Below are positions 35,210-43,790 of a stretch of DNA of 64,000 nt, piece after piece. A program made the position numbers and the translations under genes. Under the pieces are notes generated by a model. That model did not search any database. It worked only from the letters and a program-made list of their open reading frames with translations, and was not told the origin of the DNA. The DNA comes from Paraclostridium bifermentans (GTDB lineage: Bacteria; Bacillota; Clostridia; Peptostreptococcales; Peptostreptococcaceae), in assembly GCF_019916025.1 (NCBI RefSeq), contig NZ_CP079737.1, positions 2,232,001 through 2,296,000 on the forward strand. The letters are read 5' to 3'. Every line of letters starts with the position of its first letter. Positions within the stretch are counted from its first letter, which is position 1.

Positions 35210-36661
35210 TTATATCTTATTATCTCTTCTTACCTTTACTAATTTTTTCTTTATATTTATTTGTTTATAATCTTTCAAGAATTTCTCACCTTTATAATTT
35301 AATAAGTCAACATATGAATACAGATCATGAACTTCGATTACTCCTATATCTTCATTATTTATTCCCTTTATATTACTGAATGTCCCTACTATATCTATAA
35401 TTCTTATTTTTTTCTTTTTACCCGCATTTAAATATATTCTTGTTACTTCACTATGAGTTTTTTCCTTATTATTTATTTTTTTTCTGTTTTTAAAAATTTC
35501 AACTGATTTTTGTTCAAACTTATATTTGCTACTTTTTATTTCATCAATTTTTATATCTTCTAAAACATCTATATCGTATCCTATATATTCCTTTATTTCA
35601 TCTATATATTTTTTATCTTTCTCACTTACTATAGTCACTGCTTTTCCATGTCGATCGTGTCTTCCGGTTCTCCCTATTCTATGAATATAATTTTCCTTAT
35701 CCCTAGGAACATCATAATTTATTACCAATGATATATCATCTATATGAATACCTCTACTAGCTACATCTGTACTTACTAATACATTATATTTTCCGTTTTT
35801 TAAATCTTTAATGGTAAATATCCTTTTCTCTTGAGACATATCTCCATGTAATTGCTCTACTAAAAATTTATCTTTTTTCATTCTTCTATATAATTGAGAT
35901 ACCTTATCTTTAGTATTCAAAAATATTATTGTTGTTTCAGGATTTAAATCATATATAATATTCTTTAAATTTTCATATCGATCTTCATCTTTAGAATACA
36001 TTAACTTTTCTTCTATTTTGTTTTTGTAAATACAATTTTCATTAACAATAATCTCATTATATTTTCCAATGTACATTTCACATATATGACTTATTTCTTT
36101 ATCTATTGTGGCTGAAAATAATCCAGTCGTAACGGATGTAGGAATATTGTTAAATATAAATTCCATATCATCCACAAAACCTTTATTTAACATTTTATCC
36201 GCTTCATCTATAATAAAATATTCTAAATTATTTAAATTGATTGTTTCTCTATTTATATGATCAATTATTCTTCCAGGAGTTGCTACAACTATATGCACTC
36301 TTTGCTTCAGCTCAAAAATTTGCTCTTTTATTGGTTGTTTCCCAAATATAGCGCTACATCTGATTTTCTTTAATCTTCCTATATTTGAAATTTCATCTTT
36401 TACTTGAAGAGCTAACTCTCTTGTTGGAACTACTATTAATGCTTGTATATTATTATTTTCAATATTTATGTTCTCACATATAGGAATTCCAAAACTAGCT
36501 GTTTTACCACTTCCAGTTCTTGATTTAACTACAATATTTTCTTTATTTAAAAGCTTTGGAACCACTTCTTCCTGAACTTTTGATGGTTCTATGTATCCCA
36601 TATTAAAAAGAGCTTTAGTTATATATTTATTCAATTTAAATTTTCTAAAATTATTATCCAT
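35210..36661 (-). CDS. dbpA: DEAD-box RNA helicase, DbpA/YxiN-like
   Basis: 483 residues. Motif I is SRTGSGKTA (about residue 43), Ia PTRELALQ, motif II DEAD (about 155), motif III SAT, motif VI HRIGRTGR (about 330). The C-terminal 75 residues (RIYLNAGKKKKIRIIDIVGTF) are the DbpA-type RNA-binding domain that in DbpA/YxiN recognises 23S rRNA hairpin 92, so a role in 50S ribosome assembly is likely. There is no terminator of its own before the riboswitch array, so its read-through enters the adhesin leader. The ATG is preceded by AAGGTG. Confidence 0.92.
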   Translation of the reverse strand: MDNNFRKFKLNKYITKALFNMGYIEPSKVQEEVVPKLLNKENIVVKSRTGSGKTASFGIPICENINIENNNIQALIVVPTRELALQVKDEISNIGRLKKIRCSAIFGKQPIKEQIFELKQRVHIVVATPGRIIDHINRETINLNNLEYFIIDEADKMLNKGFVDDMEFIFNNIPTSVTTGLFSATIDKEISHICEMYIGKYNEIIVNENCIYKNKIEEKLMYSKDEDRYENLKNIIYDLNPETTIIFLNTKDKVSQLYRRMKKDKFLVEQLHGDMSQEKRIFTIKDLKNGKYNVLVSTDVASRGIHIDDISLVINYDVPRDKENYIHRIGRTGRHDRHGKAVTIVSEKDKKYIDEIKEYIGYDIDVLEDIKIDEIKSSKYKFEQKSVEIFKNRKKINNKEKTHSEVTRIYLNAGKKKKIRIIDIVGTFSNIKGINNEDIGVIEVHDLYSYVDLLNYKGEKFLKDYKQINIKKKLVKVRRDNKI

Positions 36662-36720
36662 CTTATCACCTTATTTCACTAAAATAAATTTTTATAGCTA
36701 TTTATTATATCACATATCAG

Positions 36721-36749
36721 AACTAATATTACTTTTTTAACATATATTA
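36721..36749 (+). promoter_or_regulatory. Sigma-K-like promoter of gene at 36782
   Basis: AACT (36721-36724), 16 bases, then CATATATTA (36741-36749), a full match to the sigma-K -10 pattern CATAnnnTA; start expected near 36756, ahead of the AGGAGGTGG ribosome site. Confidence 0.5.
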
Positions 36750-36781
36750 TATAATCGCTTTGATTTAGGAGGTGGACCTAT

Positions 36782-37462
36782 TTGTGCAATCAAAAGATTT
36801 TTTTTGAATATTTGACAGTTATCCTAAATAATTCTAACTTGCCAAAAAATAATATAAACAATTATTTAAAAAGCATTAGTTTTCTAAATAGTGAACTTCA
36901 AACAATTTCGAGACATAATCCTCATTCAACAGATGAATATAATATTAATTTAGACTTGAAATCAAATCTAAAAAATGCAATGTCCATAGAAAATAAAAAA
37001 ATTTCTAAATTTGTAAATCAGAAAAATCAGCTTGATAAAAGTGATCTCTATTTTAGTTTAGCTAGTTTTAATTTATATAATAGCATTTATAATAACATTT
37101 ACTCCAGAAATGACTTTACATCTAAAGAGCTATACTATTGTACAAAATTTGATACTCAAAGCAATGCCATAAATCTAATAGTTAATAGCTTAAAGGAATC
37201 AAGTGAGACTCTATACTTAGATGGATACATCTTAAATCTAAAAAATTTTGCGATAGCTGATTTATTTAATTTTTATATAGAGTTGAGAGATGCCAGAGGA
37301 ATAGTTTTTGCAAGTAAAATTTTCAAAAACATAGATATAGCCGGTAACTTAGGAGTATTTTCTGCAAAAAAAGTATATCTTCCTTTTTTAAGTAAAGAGT
37401 ATGAGCTGTTTAATACAGACTTAAGCACTATTACTTGGTACTATACTTACGATTTTGTTTAA
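36782..37462 (+). CDS. Uncharacterised protein, probable sporulation gene
   Basis: 226 residues from a TTG start seven bases after AGGAGGTG. No signal peptide, membrane segment or recognised motif. The first half is Asn/Lys/Ser-rich and helical; the second half (SSETLYLDGYILNLKNFAI ... FIELRDARGIVFASK ... TITWYYTYDFV) looks like a beta-sandwich. The upstream sigma-K-like promoter and the small cysteine-rich genes nearby point to a late mother-cell product such as a coat protein, which is inference. Confidence 0.65.
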   Translation: MCNQKIFFEYLTVILNNSNLPKNNINNYLKSISFLNSELQTISRHNPHSTDEYNINLDLKSNLKNAMSIENKKISKFVNQKNQLDKSDLYFSLASFNLYNSIYNNIYSRNDFTSKELYYCTKFDTQSNAINLIVNSLKESSETLYLDGYILNLKNFAIADLFNFYIELRDARGIVFASKIFKNIDIAGNLGVFSAKKVYLPFLSKEYELFNTDLSTITWYYTYDFV

Positions 37463-37540
37463 ATTTTCAGAATTAACTCATAAATCAAATTCACCTTTAA
37501 TAAAATTAAATATAATATATTTTAAAGGAGCGTTGTACTT

Positions 37541-37873
37541 ATGTTTGAAATAATAAAATTTGCTTATAATAATAAACCTATCGCTAGATTAGATTCAAAT
37601 AATATAGTTCATAATCATCTATACCATAACTGTCCTATTGGTAAAGTTTCTAATAATATAGTTTATGATAGCTTTAACAATATTGCAGGAAGTGTAGATA
37701 ATGATGGATTTGTATACTCTATAAAATCTAACGTGTCCCCTATTGGAAATATTGATAGTGATGGGTATATATATAAAGATAATAAATTAGTTGGTAAAAT
37801 AAACTTTAAGAATTCTATGTGCCCTAAACTAGCTGGAGCTTCATACCTTTTACTGATTCATGAAAATAGATAA
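37541..37873 (+). CDS. Small repeat protein of the 4-fold beta-flag type
   Basis: 110 residues made of short beta units repeating about every 20 residues: IARLDSNNIVHN, IGKVSNNIVYD, AGSVDNDGFVYS, IGNIDSDGYIYK and VGKI. This G-x-V/I-D-x-D-G-x-V/I-Y pattern is that of 4-fold beta-flag proteins, whose function is not established. AAAGGAG lies ten bases before the ATG. It ends in a strong bidirectional terminator. Confidence 0.7.
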   Translation: MFEIIKFAYNNKPIARLDSNNIVHNHLYHNCPIGKVSNNIVYDSFNNIAGSVDNDGFVYSIKSNVSPIGNIDSDGYIYKDNKLVGKINFKNSMCPKLAGASYLLLIHENR

Positions 37874-37878
37874 TAAAA

Positions 37879-37909
37879 AAGGCCCCTTGTATAAATGCAA
37901 GGGGCCTTA
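37879..37909. terminator. Bidirectional intrinsic terminator
   Basis: AAGGCCCCTTG and CAAGGGGCCTT, an unusually GC-rich stem for this region, between converging genes. Confidence 0.9.
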
Positions 37910-37919
37910 CTTTTAAAAA

Positions 37920-38294
37920 CTATTTTTTACAACATATTTTTTTAGCTGTTTTACATAGTTCCTTATTGTCTTCTAGTATAGCCATTAATATTAACTCTTC
38001 TAAACCTGGATGACCACATGGAAAATGTCCGCCATTTTCTAATATTCTTATTATTTCTCTTATTCCTGGGTGCCCGCATGGTAAATCCATATCTGATAAT
38101 AAATCATATACAAATTTCCCTAAAATTTCATACACATCATTTTTATTTCTATCTCTACAAGTTGGGAATTTAACCCATTGCCATCCATTTGAACAATTAC
38201 ACTTGCATTTGTTACAGCAATTACATGGTTTCCATTGATTATTGCATTGACAAGTCTTTTTACAAGAACATCCTTTTTTATATTTGCAGCTCAT
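37920..38294 (-). CDS. Cysteine-rich protein with PCGHPG repeats
   Basis: 124 residues from the ATG at 38294, which has AGGAG ten bases upstream; the longer reading from 38336 lacks a ribosome site. The N-terminal 45 residues hold about a dozen cysteines (CKYKKGCSCKKTCQC, CNCCNKCKCNC). The second half has two similar units, LPCGHPGIREIIRIL and FPCGHPGLEELILMA, each a Cys/His turn followed by a helix, which could bind metal. No signal peptide. Cysteine-rich composition suggests a spore-surface protein. It is divergent from the 40-residue cysteine-rich gene, sharing a 160-base intergenic region. Confidence 0.72.
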   Translation of the reverse strand: MSCKYKKGCSCKKTCQCNNQWKPCNCCNKCKCNCSNGWQWVKFPTCRDRNKNDVYEILGKFVYDLLSDMDLPCGHPGIREIIRILENGGHFPCGHPGLEELILMAILEDNKELCKTAKKICCKK

Positions 38295-38307
38295 GCTTTC
38301 AGCTCCT

Positions 38308-38347
38308 ATATAGTAATATATGGATAAAATATCCATACATTACTATA
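38308..38347. repeat. Inverted repeat in divergent cysteine-rich promoter region
   Basis: TATAGTAATaTATGGATA-AAA-TATCCATAcATTACTATA, about 17 paired bases. On the minus strand it would be a leader hairpin of the gene starting at 38294; a CATATAGTA (38349-38341) on that strand also resembles a sigma-E/K -10 element. Confidence 0.45.
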
Positions 38348-38453
38348 TGACAAGTTTCATTTTTTGACACTATTTTACTTTTTTTATTTTTATTCATTTT
38401 TTTGCACCATATTTTACACTTTTATATATATTAATATAAGGAGGTGTGTATAT

Positions 38454-38576
38454 ATGCAAAATAGAAACTTTTTATGTTGCAGATGTAGATGCTGTGGAAG
38501 ATGTTTTTTATTTTTTAAAATTTGTCCTAGATGTGGTTGCTGTAGATGTTGTTGCAGATGTAAATGTGGATGTTAA
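38454..38576 (+). CDS. 40-residue Arg/Cys mini-protein
   Basis: 40 residues, 16 of them cysteine and 7 arginine, in runs such as CCRCRCCGRC and CRCCCRCKC. The start is fixed by AAGGAGGTG eight bases before the ATG at 38454; a longer in-frame reading from 38364 starts in AT-rich noncoding sequence. A strong terminator follows. The product would be a heavily crosslinked or metal-binding peptide; similar very small Cys-rich proteins occur in spore coats, so a spore role is the best guess. I know no named family for it. Confidence 0.7.
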   Translation: MQNRNFLCCRCRCCGRCFLFFKICPRCGCCRCCCRCKCGC

Positions 38577-38582
38577 TTGTAT

Positions 38583-38617
38583 TAAAAAGTCGATCTAAAT
38601 ATAGATCGACTTTTTTT
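38583..38617. terminator. Bidirectional intrinsic terminator
   Basis: AAAAAGTCGATCTA-AATA-TAGATCGACTTTTTTT between the mini-gene and the histidine kinase stop. Confidence 0.9.
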
Positions 38618-40025
38618 ATTTAATAATTATTTTAATTTTAGTTCCTTCCCCAGCTTCACTAGCCAAGTCTATATCAAATCCATGAGCAATTATAATGTCT
38701 TTAGCTATTGCCATTCCAAGTCCAGACCCTTTATGTACCTCTCCAGTACTTGTCCCTCTATAGTATCTATCAAATATTCTTTCTAAATCTTTTTTTTCAA
38801 TACCTTTTCCATTATCTTCAATATTTATAATTGTTTCAGCTTCACTTATATATTCAACTTCAACTTTAATTTTAACTTTATCATTGTTATGAATTAATGC
38901 ATTATAAACAAGATTGTTTATTACCCTCTTAAAAAGCATACTGTCTACTGATTTAATTATAGAGTCTTTGTTTGAAGTAAACTCAACATCTCTATTAGAG
39001 TATTTGGGATCATTTAAAATTTGAATAACAGAATCTTTTATTATTCTAACTATATTTTCATCATTTTTGTTTAAAACTCTATCGCTACTTTTTAATTTCA
39101 TAGTTAAGTTTAAATCATCAACTAATTCTTTTATATACTCTGATTTTTCATTTATTATAACTCCATAATCTTTAGCTTCTTCTCTATTAATATCATAATC
39201 CTCATCACTTAAAATTTCCGCATATCCTTTTATTGAAGATAAAGGAGTTTTTATATCATGAGAAATATTTGCTATCCACTCTTGTTTTAGTTTGTCTAAT
39301 TTGTTTCTTTCGATTTCATTACTTTTTAATGTATCTGATAATTTATTTAATTTTTTATATACACTTACATACAATCCTTTTTCTGTGTAGTATACATCGT
39401 ACTTTCCTTCTTCTAAATTTTCTACACCTTTTATAATATTTTTCATAGGCTTTGTTAGTCTTCTACTAAAAATATATCCAACTATTAAAGCTATTAATAA
39501 ATCTATAAATAATATTATCCATATTGATTTAAAAATAGTGTCTGCTAAGTCTTTAAGATTATATGTTATTATATATTTTTCTACTTCTCCCTTTGGAAAT
39601 CCTAGTAAGTATGTATATTCTACATCCCCTACTTTTTTACTAGAAACTAAAATATTGTCTGCTCCCGAGTTAGGTAATCCACCTGCATACTTATATCCAT
39701 TTATAAGCTCCATTGGAGTATACTTTTTGTTTAATTCTTTTGGGGCATTATATCGATATACTTGATTTCCATTTTCATCTAAAATTTGTATCCAAATTCC
39801 TTTATCATCTAAAGATTTTTTTCCTTCTTTACTTATATCTATTTTATCACTCTCAACTTGAATATCTTTACTAAACTCTCTAGTGAATTCAGTTTCTGGA
39901 ATTTTAGGAGAATTTGATTTGTTCGATAGCGTGACTCCTATTATTCCAATTATATTTAATATAGTTACAATCATAACTACACAAATAATACTAACTACAT
40001 ATCTTAGTGTTATTTTCCACTTCAT
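38616..40025 (-). CDS. Sensor histidine kinase
   Basis: 469 residues. Two membrane segments (about 8-32 and 163-185) flank an extracellular sensor of about 130 residues, then HAMP (to 235), HisKA with the phospho-acceptor in NISHDIKTPLSSIKGYAE (His about 255) and an HATPase domain with NNLVYNALIHN, DNGKGIEKKD and GSGLGMAIAKDI. It autophosphorylates in response to an external cue and passes the phosphate to the regulator encoded one base upstream. The large external domain differs from the short-loop BceS/CprK type, so direct peptide sensing is possible but unproven. Confidence 0.92.
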   Translation of the reverse strand: MKWKITLRYVVSIICVVMIVTILNIIGIIGVTLSNKSNSPKIPETEFTREFSKDIQVESDKIDISKEGKKSLDDKGIWIQILDENGNQVYRYNAPKELNKKYTPMELINGYKYAGGLPNSGADNILVSSKKVGDVEYTYLLGFPKGEVEKYIITYNLKDLADTIFKSIWIILFIDLLIALIVGYIFSRRLTKPMKNIIKGVENLEEGKYDVYYTEKGLYVSVYKKLNKLSDTLKSNEIERNKLDKLKQEWIANISHDIKTPLSSIKGYAEILSDEDYDINREEAKDYGVIINEKSEYIKELVDDLNLTMKLKSSDRVLNKNDENIVRIIKDSVIQILNDPKYSNRDVEFTSNKDSIIKSVDSMLFKRVINNLVYNALIHNNDKVKIKVEVEYISEAETIINIEDNGKGIEKKDLERIFDRYYRGTSTGEVHKGSGLGMAIAKDIIIAHGFDIDLASEAGEGTKIKIIIK

Positions 40026-40026
40026 A

Positions 40027-40749
40027 TTAATCTTCCTTTAAAGTTAATTTATACCCTAATCCTTTAATATTTTTTATATATTTAGGTTTAGATGGATTAT
40101 CTTCTATTTTTTCTCTAAGTCTTCTTATATGTACCATTATAGTGTTATCATAGCCTATAAAATCATCGCCCCATACTTCGTCGCAAAATTTCTCTTTGCT
40201 TATAATTTGCTCTAAGTGTCTAGCCATATATAAAAACATTTTAAATTCTTTAGCTTTTAATTCCAGAGTCTTTCCATTTTTTTTAACTTCTACTTTATCT
40301 TCATCTATTTCAAATGGCCCAAACTCTATCTTACTACTTTCAGGTTCTTCTTTTATTGAATTTAATATAATATTTTTCTTTAGATTTAACTTTACCCTAA
40401 GCACAACTTCTTTTGGACTAAATGGCTTTGTTATATAATCATCAGCCCCCAATGCAAGCCCTACTAGCCTATCCATTTCTTCAGTCTTAGCTGATAAAAA
40501 TAAAACTGGAACTTGAGATATAGCTCTAATTTCTTTAAACACATCATATCCTTCTTTATCCGGCAACATTATATCTAACACTACTATATCTATATTTTTA
40601 TTTTTAAATATATCTAAAGCTTCATTCCCTGTTTCTGCTGTATAAATATTATTAAATCCTTCCTTTTTAAAAACGGTGCTTAATAACTTTAATATATCTA
40701 CTTCATCATCTACTAGTAGTATGTTCTTTTCTTTTATTGTACTTTCCAT
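40027..40749 (-). CDS. OmpR-family response regulator
   Basis: 240 residues. Receiver with the acidic pair DDE (about 15), phospho-acceptor Asp in VVLDIMLPDKEG (about 57), Thr/Ser switch LFLSAKTEE and Lys; then an OmpR winged helix (FKMFLYMARHLEQIISKEKF, HIRRLREKI, IKGLGYKL). Its stop is followed at once by the kinase ATG. The AGGAGG before the start is strong. It probably controls the ABC transporter operon just upstream (42753-43640 onward), where direct TTAAGATT repeats precede the promoter. Confidence 0.93.
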   Translation of the reverse strand: MESTIKEKNILLVDDEVDILKLLSTVFKKEGFNNIYTAETGNEALDIFKNKNIDIVVLDIMLPDKEGYDVFKEIRAISQVPVLFLSAKTEEMDRLVGLALGADDYITKPFSPKEVVLRVKLNLKKNIILNSIKEEPESSKIEFGPFEIDEDKVEVKKNGKTLELKAKEFKMFLYMARHLEQIISKEKFCDEVWGDDFIGYDNTIMVHIRRLREKIEDNPSKPKYIKNIKGLGYKLTLKED

Positions 40750-40836
40750 ATAAACCTCCTATATCATTTTTACAACTTTTATTTAATTGTATTTTATCCT
40801 AAAAACCCCTAATTTACAAATAATGTATGTAAAGCA

Positions 40837-40877
40837 AAATGACTAATATTTAATCATAATTAAATATTAGTCATTTT
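40837..40877 (-). terminator. Intrinsic terminator of ABC exporter operon
   Basis: AAAATGACTAATATTTAAT and ATTAAATATTAGTCATTTTT, downstream of the permease stop at 40908, separating the transporter transcript from the two-component genes. Confidence 0.82.
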
Positions 40878-40907
40878 TTATAAATCCTATAACTCGTTGC
40901 TTTAAGT

Positions 40908-41933
40908 TTATTTAGTTAAAACTTTTCTAAATACATATATATTTAATCCAATACCTATTAATAAAGTTGCTACTAATACTATATAAGCTAAGCTTATTAA
41001 CCCTAAACTTTGTCCAAATAAGCTAATATTTCCCATATAGTTTCCTATAATCATATCTGGATGCATTATTATATCTATATAGTTTGAGTAATTGATTACA
41101 CTTATTAGTTTCGCAGGTAAAAATTTCATTAAAGTTAATATCTTTCCTATAACTAAGAATACAGTAATTCCAACTATAGATTCTACTGAGTTTTTAGTTA
41201 TAAACGAAAATAAACTTGCAAATATTCCAGTACTTATAAATATAGTCATCATTGTTAATATGCTTTGAACAGTATACTCATTTATTGAAATTGGATTTAC
41301 CAATGTCACTATATCAACTATTCTATATGCTTGCAATGCTCCATTTACCGGTTGTCCATATTGAACCATAGTTATACAACCTATTATTAATACATATATT
41401 AAATAAAAAACTGCAGGTACTATTATAGATAATGAAAGTTTTGAAAATAAAGCTTTAGACTTATTTTTACTTGATAGTATTATAGAATCTACATTTGATA
41501 ATTTTTCGTCTGTGTATATATTAGAAAATATATATATTACAATACCAATTATAACAATACTTGAAAGCATGCTACTTAATCTATAATTTAAAACTTTATA
41601 AAAGTTTACATCTTTATATTCTTTTCCTGAATCATGATTAAGCTTTAAACTTGCCATTTCACTAGCTTTTTTGCTTAATTCATCTTGTTTTTTTAAATTT
41701 TTCTGTAATTTAATTTCTTTTGATTCACTAACCTTATAATTTAATTTTTCATTTGTTATAGTATATTCAGATCTAGTATCTGATATATAATTTCCTTTTT
41801 CATCTATATATGAATTCTCTGTTTCCAAATCAGGTTTTAAAAGACTCATTATTCCACATAAAAGTATTAAAACAATACTTGATACTATTATGGATTTATT
41901 TTTAAATAACTTTTTTATTTCCCATTTAAGCAT
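40908..41933 (-). CDS. ABC-2 type permease subunit
   Basis: 341 residues. N-terminal membrane segment (MLKWEIKKLFKNKSIIV then hydrophobic to residue 32), a soluble external loop of about 90 residues rich in Lys/Glu, and five further segments from residue 115 onward, an ABC-2 exporter layout. It is the third gene of the ATPase-permease-permease operon. The large loop suggests contact with an external ligand such as an antimicrobial peptide; the substrate is unknown. Confidence 0.82.
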   Translation of the reverse strand: MLKWEIKKLFKNKSIIVSSIVLILLCGIMSLLKPDLETENSYIDEKGNYISDTRSEYTITNEKLNYKVSESKEIKLQKNLKKQDELSKKASEMASLKLNHDSGKEYKDVNFYKVLNYRLSSMLSSIVIIGIVIYIFSNIYTDEKLSNVDSIILSSKNKSKALFSKLSLSIIVPAVFYLIYVLIIGCITMVQYGQPVNGALQAYRIVDIVTLVNPISINEYTVQSILTMMTIFISTGIFASLFSFITKNSVESIVGITVFLVIGKILTLMKFLPAKLISVINYSNYIDIIMHPDMIIGNYMGNISLFGQSLGLISLAYIVLVATLLIGIGLNIYVFRKVLTK

Positions 41934-41990
41934 ACGCTACCTCCTAAAGATAATTTTATAGTTTTATGTTTATACTACACGGTGTATAAA

Positions 41991-42749
41991 TTATCTTTCT
42001 TGTAAGAAACCTATACTTGTAAGTCTATATAATAAATAACTTCCTAATATACTTATACCTATAAATACTATAAAAGCTATAGGTGATACTCCATATCTTA
42101 TAAGTTCTGAACTATACATTCCAAATAAAGGTGTAAATCCTAATATTTTTTGACTTACAAAACCACCTGCTATATATGGCACACCCATTACTAATCCACC
42201 TATAAAGAATGGTCCAACAGCTTTTTGACTTATAGATGATAACCACAAACCTAATTGTGCAAATAAGAAAGATCCTAAAATTACCGTTAATGTCATTATC
42301 ATTAACATTTGTAATACAGTTAAATTAGACCCACTATTTCCAAAATACCAAATATTTTTTATACTCATGTGTAATCCACTGAAGTTATTTCCTATTATTA
42401 TCTTAAAGCTCATAACCACAAGTATCGATAAATTTATTAAACTAGCAGCTAATCCATATGCAATACTCTTAGCTAACACTAATTTATTTTTACCATTTTT
42501 AGTAGATTTAACTATAGAGTCCATATTAGAGCTATATTCTAATATGTAACTTCCAGAAAATAAACTAAACATTAAAATCCCCATTAAAGGAGCTAATCCA
42601 TAAAACTTACTAAATAAATCTCCATAACTATCTGATATTCCAAAGTTTTTAACACTTATATATGCTAAGAATAAAGAAAATACCCAAAATACCATTACGC
42701 CTTTTTTCTTCATTAGCTTTTTAAATTCTGCATTTACAATATTAGTCAT
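41991..42749 (-). CDS. ABC-2 type permease subunit
   Basis: 252 residues with six hydrophobic segments and the ABC-2 start MTNIVNAEFKKLMKKKGVMV. It pairs with the second permease (57 bases downstream) and the ATPase (stop three bases upstream of its ATG). Together they form a small exporter of the kind used for lantibiotic immunity or export of antimicrobial compounds, placed beside a two-component system. Substrate not determined. Confidence 0.82.
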   Translation of the reverse strand: MTNIVNAEFKKLMKKKGVMVFWVFSLFLAYISVKNFGISDSYGDLFSKFYGLAPLMGILMFSLFSGSYILEYSSNMDSIVKSTKNGKNKLVLAKSIAYGLAASLINLSILVVMSFKIIIGNNFSGLHMSIKNIWYFGNSGSNLTVLQMLMIMTLTVILGSFLFAQLGLWLSSISQKAVGPFFIGGLVMGVPYIAGGFVSQKILGFTPLFGMYSSELIRYGVSPIAFIVFIGISILGSYLLYRLTSIGFLQER

Positions 42750-42752
42750 AAT

Positions 42753-43640
42753 TTATACCTCCCTTGAATCTTCTAAATCAAAATAAAACATATATACATC
42801 CTCAAATCTAGGCTCTATACTCTTTGCATCAAAACCTGTTATTGAATTTTCACTGATAACTCTAAGTTCTATATCTTCTACTCCACGTTGTACATTAACT
42901 ACTTTGTAATTATTTTGTATTGCATAAACTTCACTTTCATCTTTAGCTTTTATACTATAAACTTTTCCTTTCATATCATCTAATATTTCTTTGTGTGTAC
43001 CTTGTAATAATACTTTTCCATCCTTTATCATTATGGTTTCTTTAGCAACAGATTCTATATCTGATATAATATGTGTTGATAATATTACTATAGTTTCTTT
43101 TCCTATTTGAGATAATAAGTTCCTAAATCTTGCTCTTTCTTGAGGGTCAAGTCCTGCTGTTGGCTCATCTAGTATAAGAATTTTAGGATCATTTAAAAGA
43201 GCTTGTGCTATCCCAACCCTTCTTTTCATCCCTCCTGAAAATTTTGATATTGCTTTATTTCTTACCTCGTAAAGTCCTACTAACTTTAGCAATTTATCAG
43301 TTTTTTCCTTAGCCATGCTTTTATCCATACCTTTTAATGCCCCTATATATAATAAGAAGTCTTTTGCACTAAAGTTTTTGTAAGCATCAAAATCTTGCGG
43401 TAAATAACCTACTACAGCTCTATAGTTTTCATCCAAAGTATTTATGTCTTTTCCATTGTAAAGAATTTTTCCACTTGTAGGTAGTTTTAATGTTGCTATT
43501 TGTTTCATTAAAGTTGTTTTCCCCGCTCCATTTGGCCCAAGCAATCCATAAACTCCACTTTCTAAAACTAAGTTTATATTTTCATTCGCGTTTTTGTATT
43601 TGTATGATTTTGTTAAGTTTACTATTTCTAATTTATTCAT
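42753..43640 (-). CDS. ABC transporter ATP-binding subunit
   Basis: 295 residues from the ATG at 43640; an in-frame ATG at 43652 lies inside the GGAGG ribosome site. Walker A GPNGAGKTTL (about 38), Q-loop GYLPQDF, signature FSGGMKRRVGIAQ (about 134) and Walker B ILILDEPTAGLD. The C-terminal 80 residues form an accessory domain found in the ABC-2 drug and peptide exporter ATPases. It powers the two permeases encoded downstream. Two TTAAGATT repeats upstream suggest control by the neighbouring response regulator. Confidence 0.92.
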   Translation of the reverse strand: MNKLEIVNLTKSYKYKNANENINLVLESGVYGLLGPNGAGKTTLMKQIATLKLPTSGKILYNGKDINTLDENYRAVVGYLPQDFDAYKNFSAKDFLLYIGALKGMDKSMAKEKTDKLLKLVGLYEVRNKAISKFSGGMKRRVGIAQALLNDPKILILDEPTAGLDPQERARFRNLLSQIGKETIVILSTHIISDIESVAKETIMIKDGKVLLQGTHKEILDDMKGKVYSIKAKDESEVYAIQNNYKVVNVQRGVEDIELRVISENSITGFDAKSIEPRFEDVYMFYFDLEDSREV

Positions 43641-43690
43641 AATTACCTCCATATATTTTGTTCATTGTTATGGTTATATTATATTTAGGT

Positions 43691-43720
43691 AATCTTAATC
43701 CATAATAAACTCAATCTTAA
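43691..43720 (-). promoter_or_regulatory. Direct TTAAGATT repeats, probable response-regulator site
   Basis: TTAAGATT at 43720-43713 and again at 43698-43691 (minus strand), 22 bp apart or two helical turns, just upstream of a TATAAT -10 that has no good -35. This is the arrangement of an OmpR-type activated promoter. Confidence 0.5.
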
Positions 43721-43750
43721 ATAATCCTTAAATAAGTAAAAAAACAAAAA

Positions 43751-43789
43751 AATAAACACTATGCTATTTCTTATAGCATAGTGTTTATT
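43751..43789 (-). terminator. Intrinsic terminator of yitT gene
   Basis: AATAAACACTATGCTAT-TTCTT-ATAGCATAGTGTTTATT with T run on the minus strand. Confidence 0.88.
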
Positions 43790-43790
43790 T

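Noticed and set aside
37492-37519. Sigma-K-like CACC-N15-TATAATATA before the beta-flag gene
   Set aside because: The predicted start would fall inside the ribosome site, so the match is probably chance.
38616-43640. Assignment as a Cpr/Bce peptide-resistance system
   Set aside because: The kinase has a large extracellular domain and the permeases are short ABC-2 types rather than the long BceB type, so the name is not supported.
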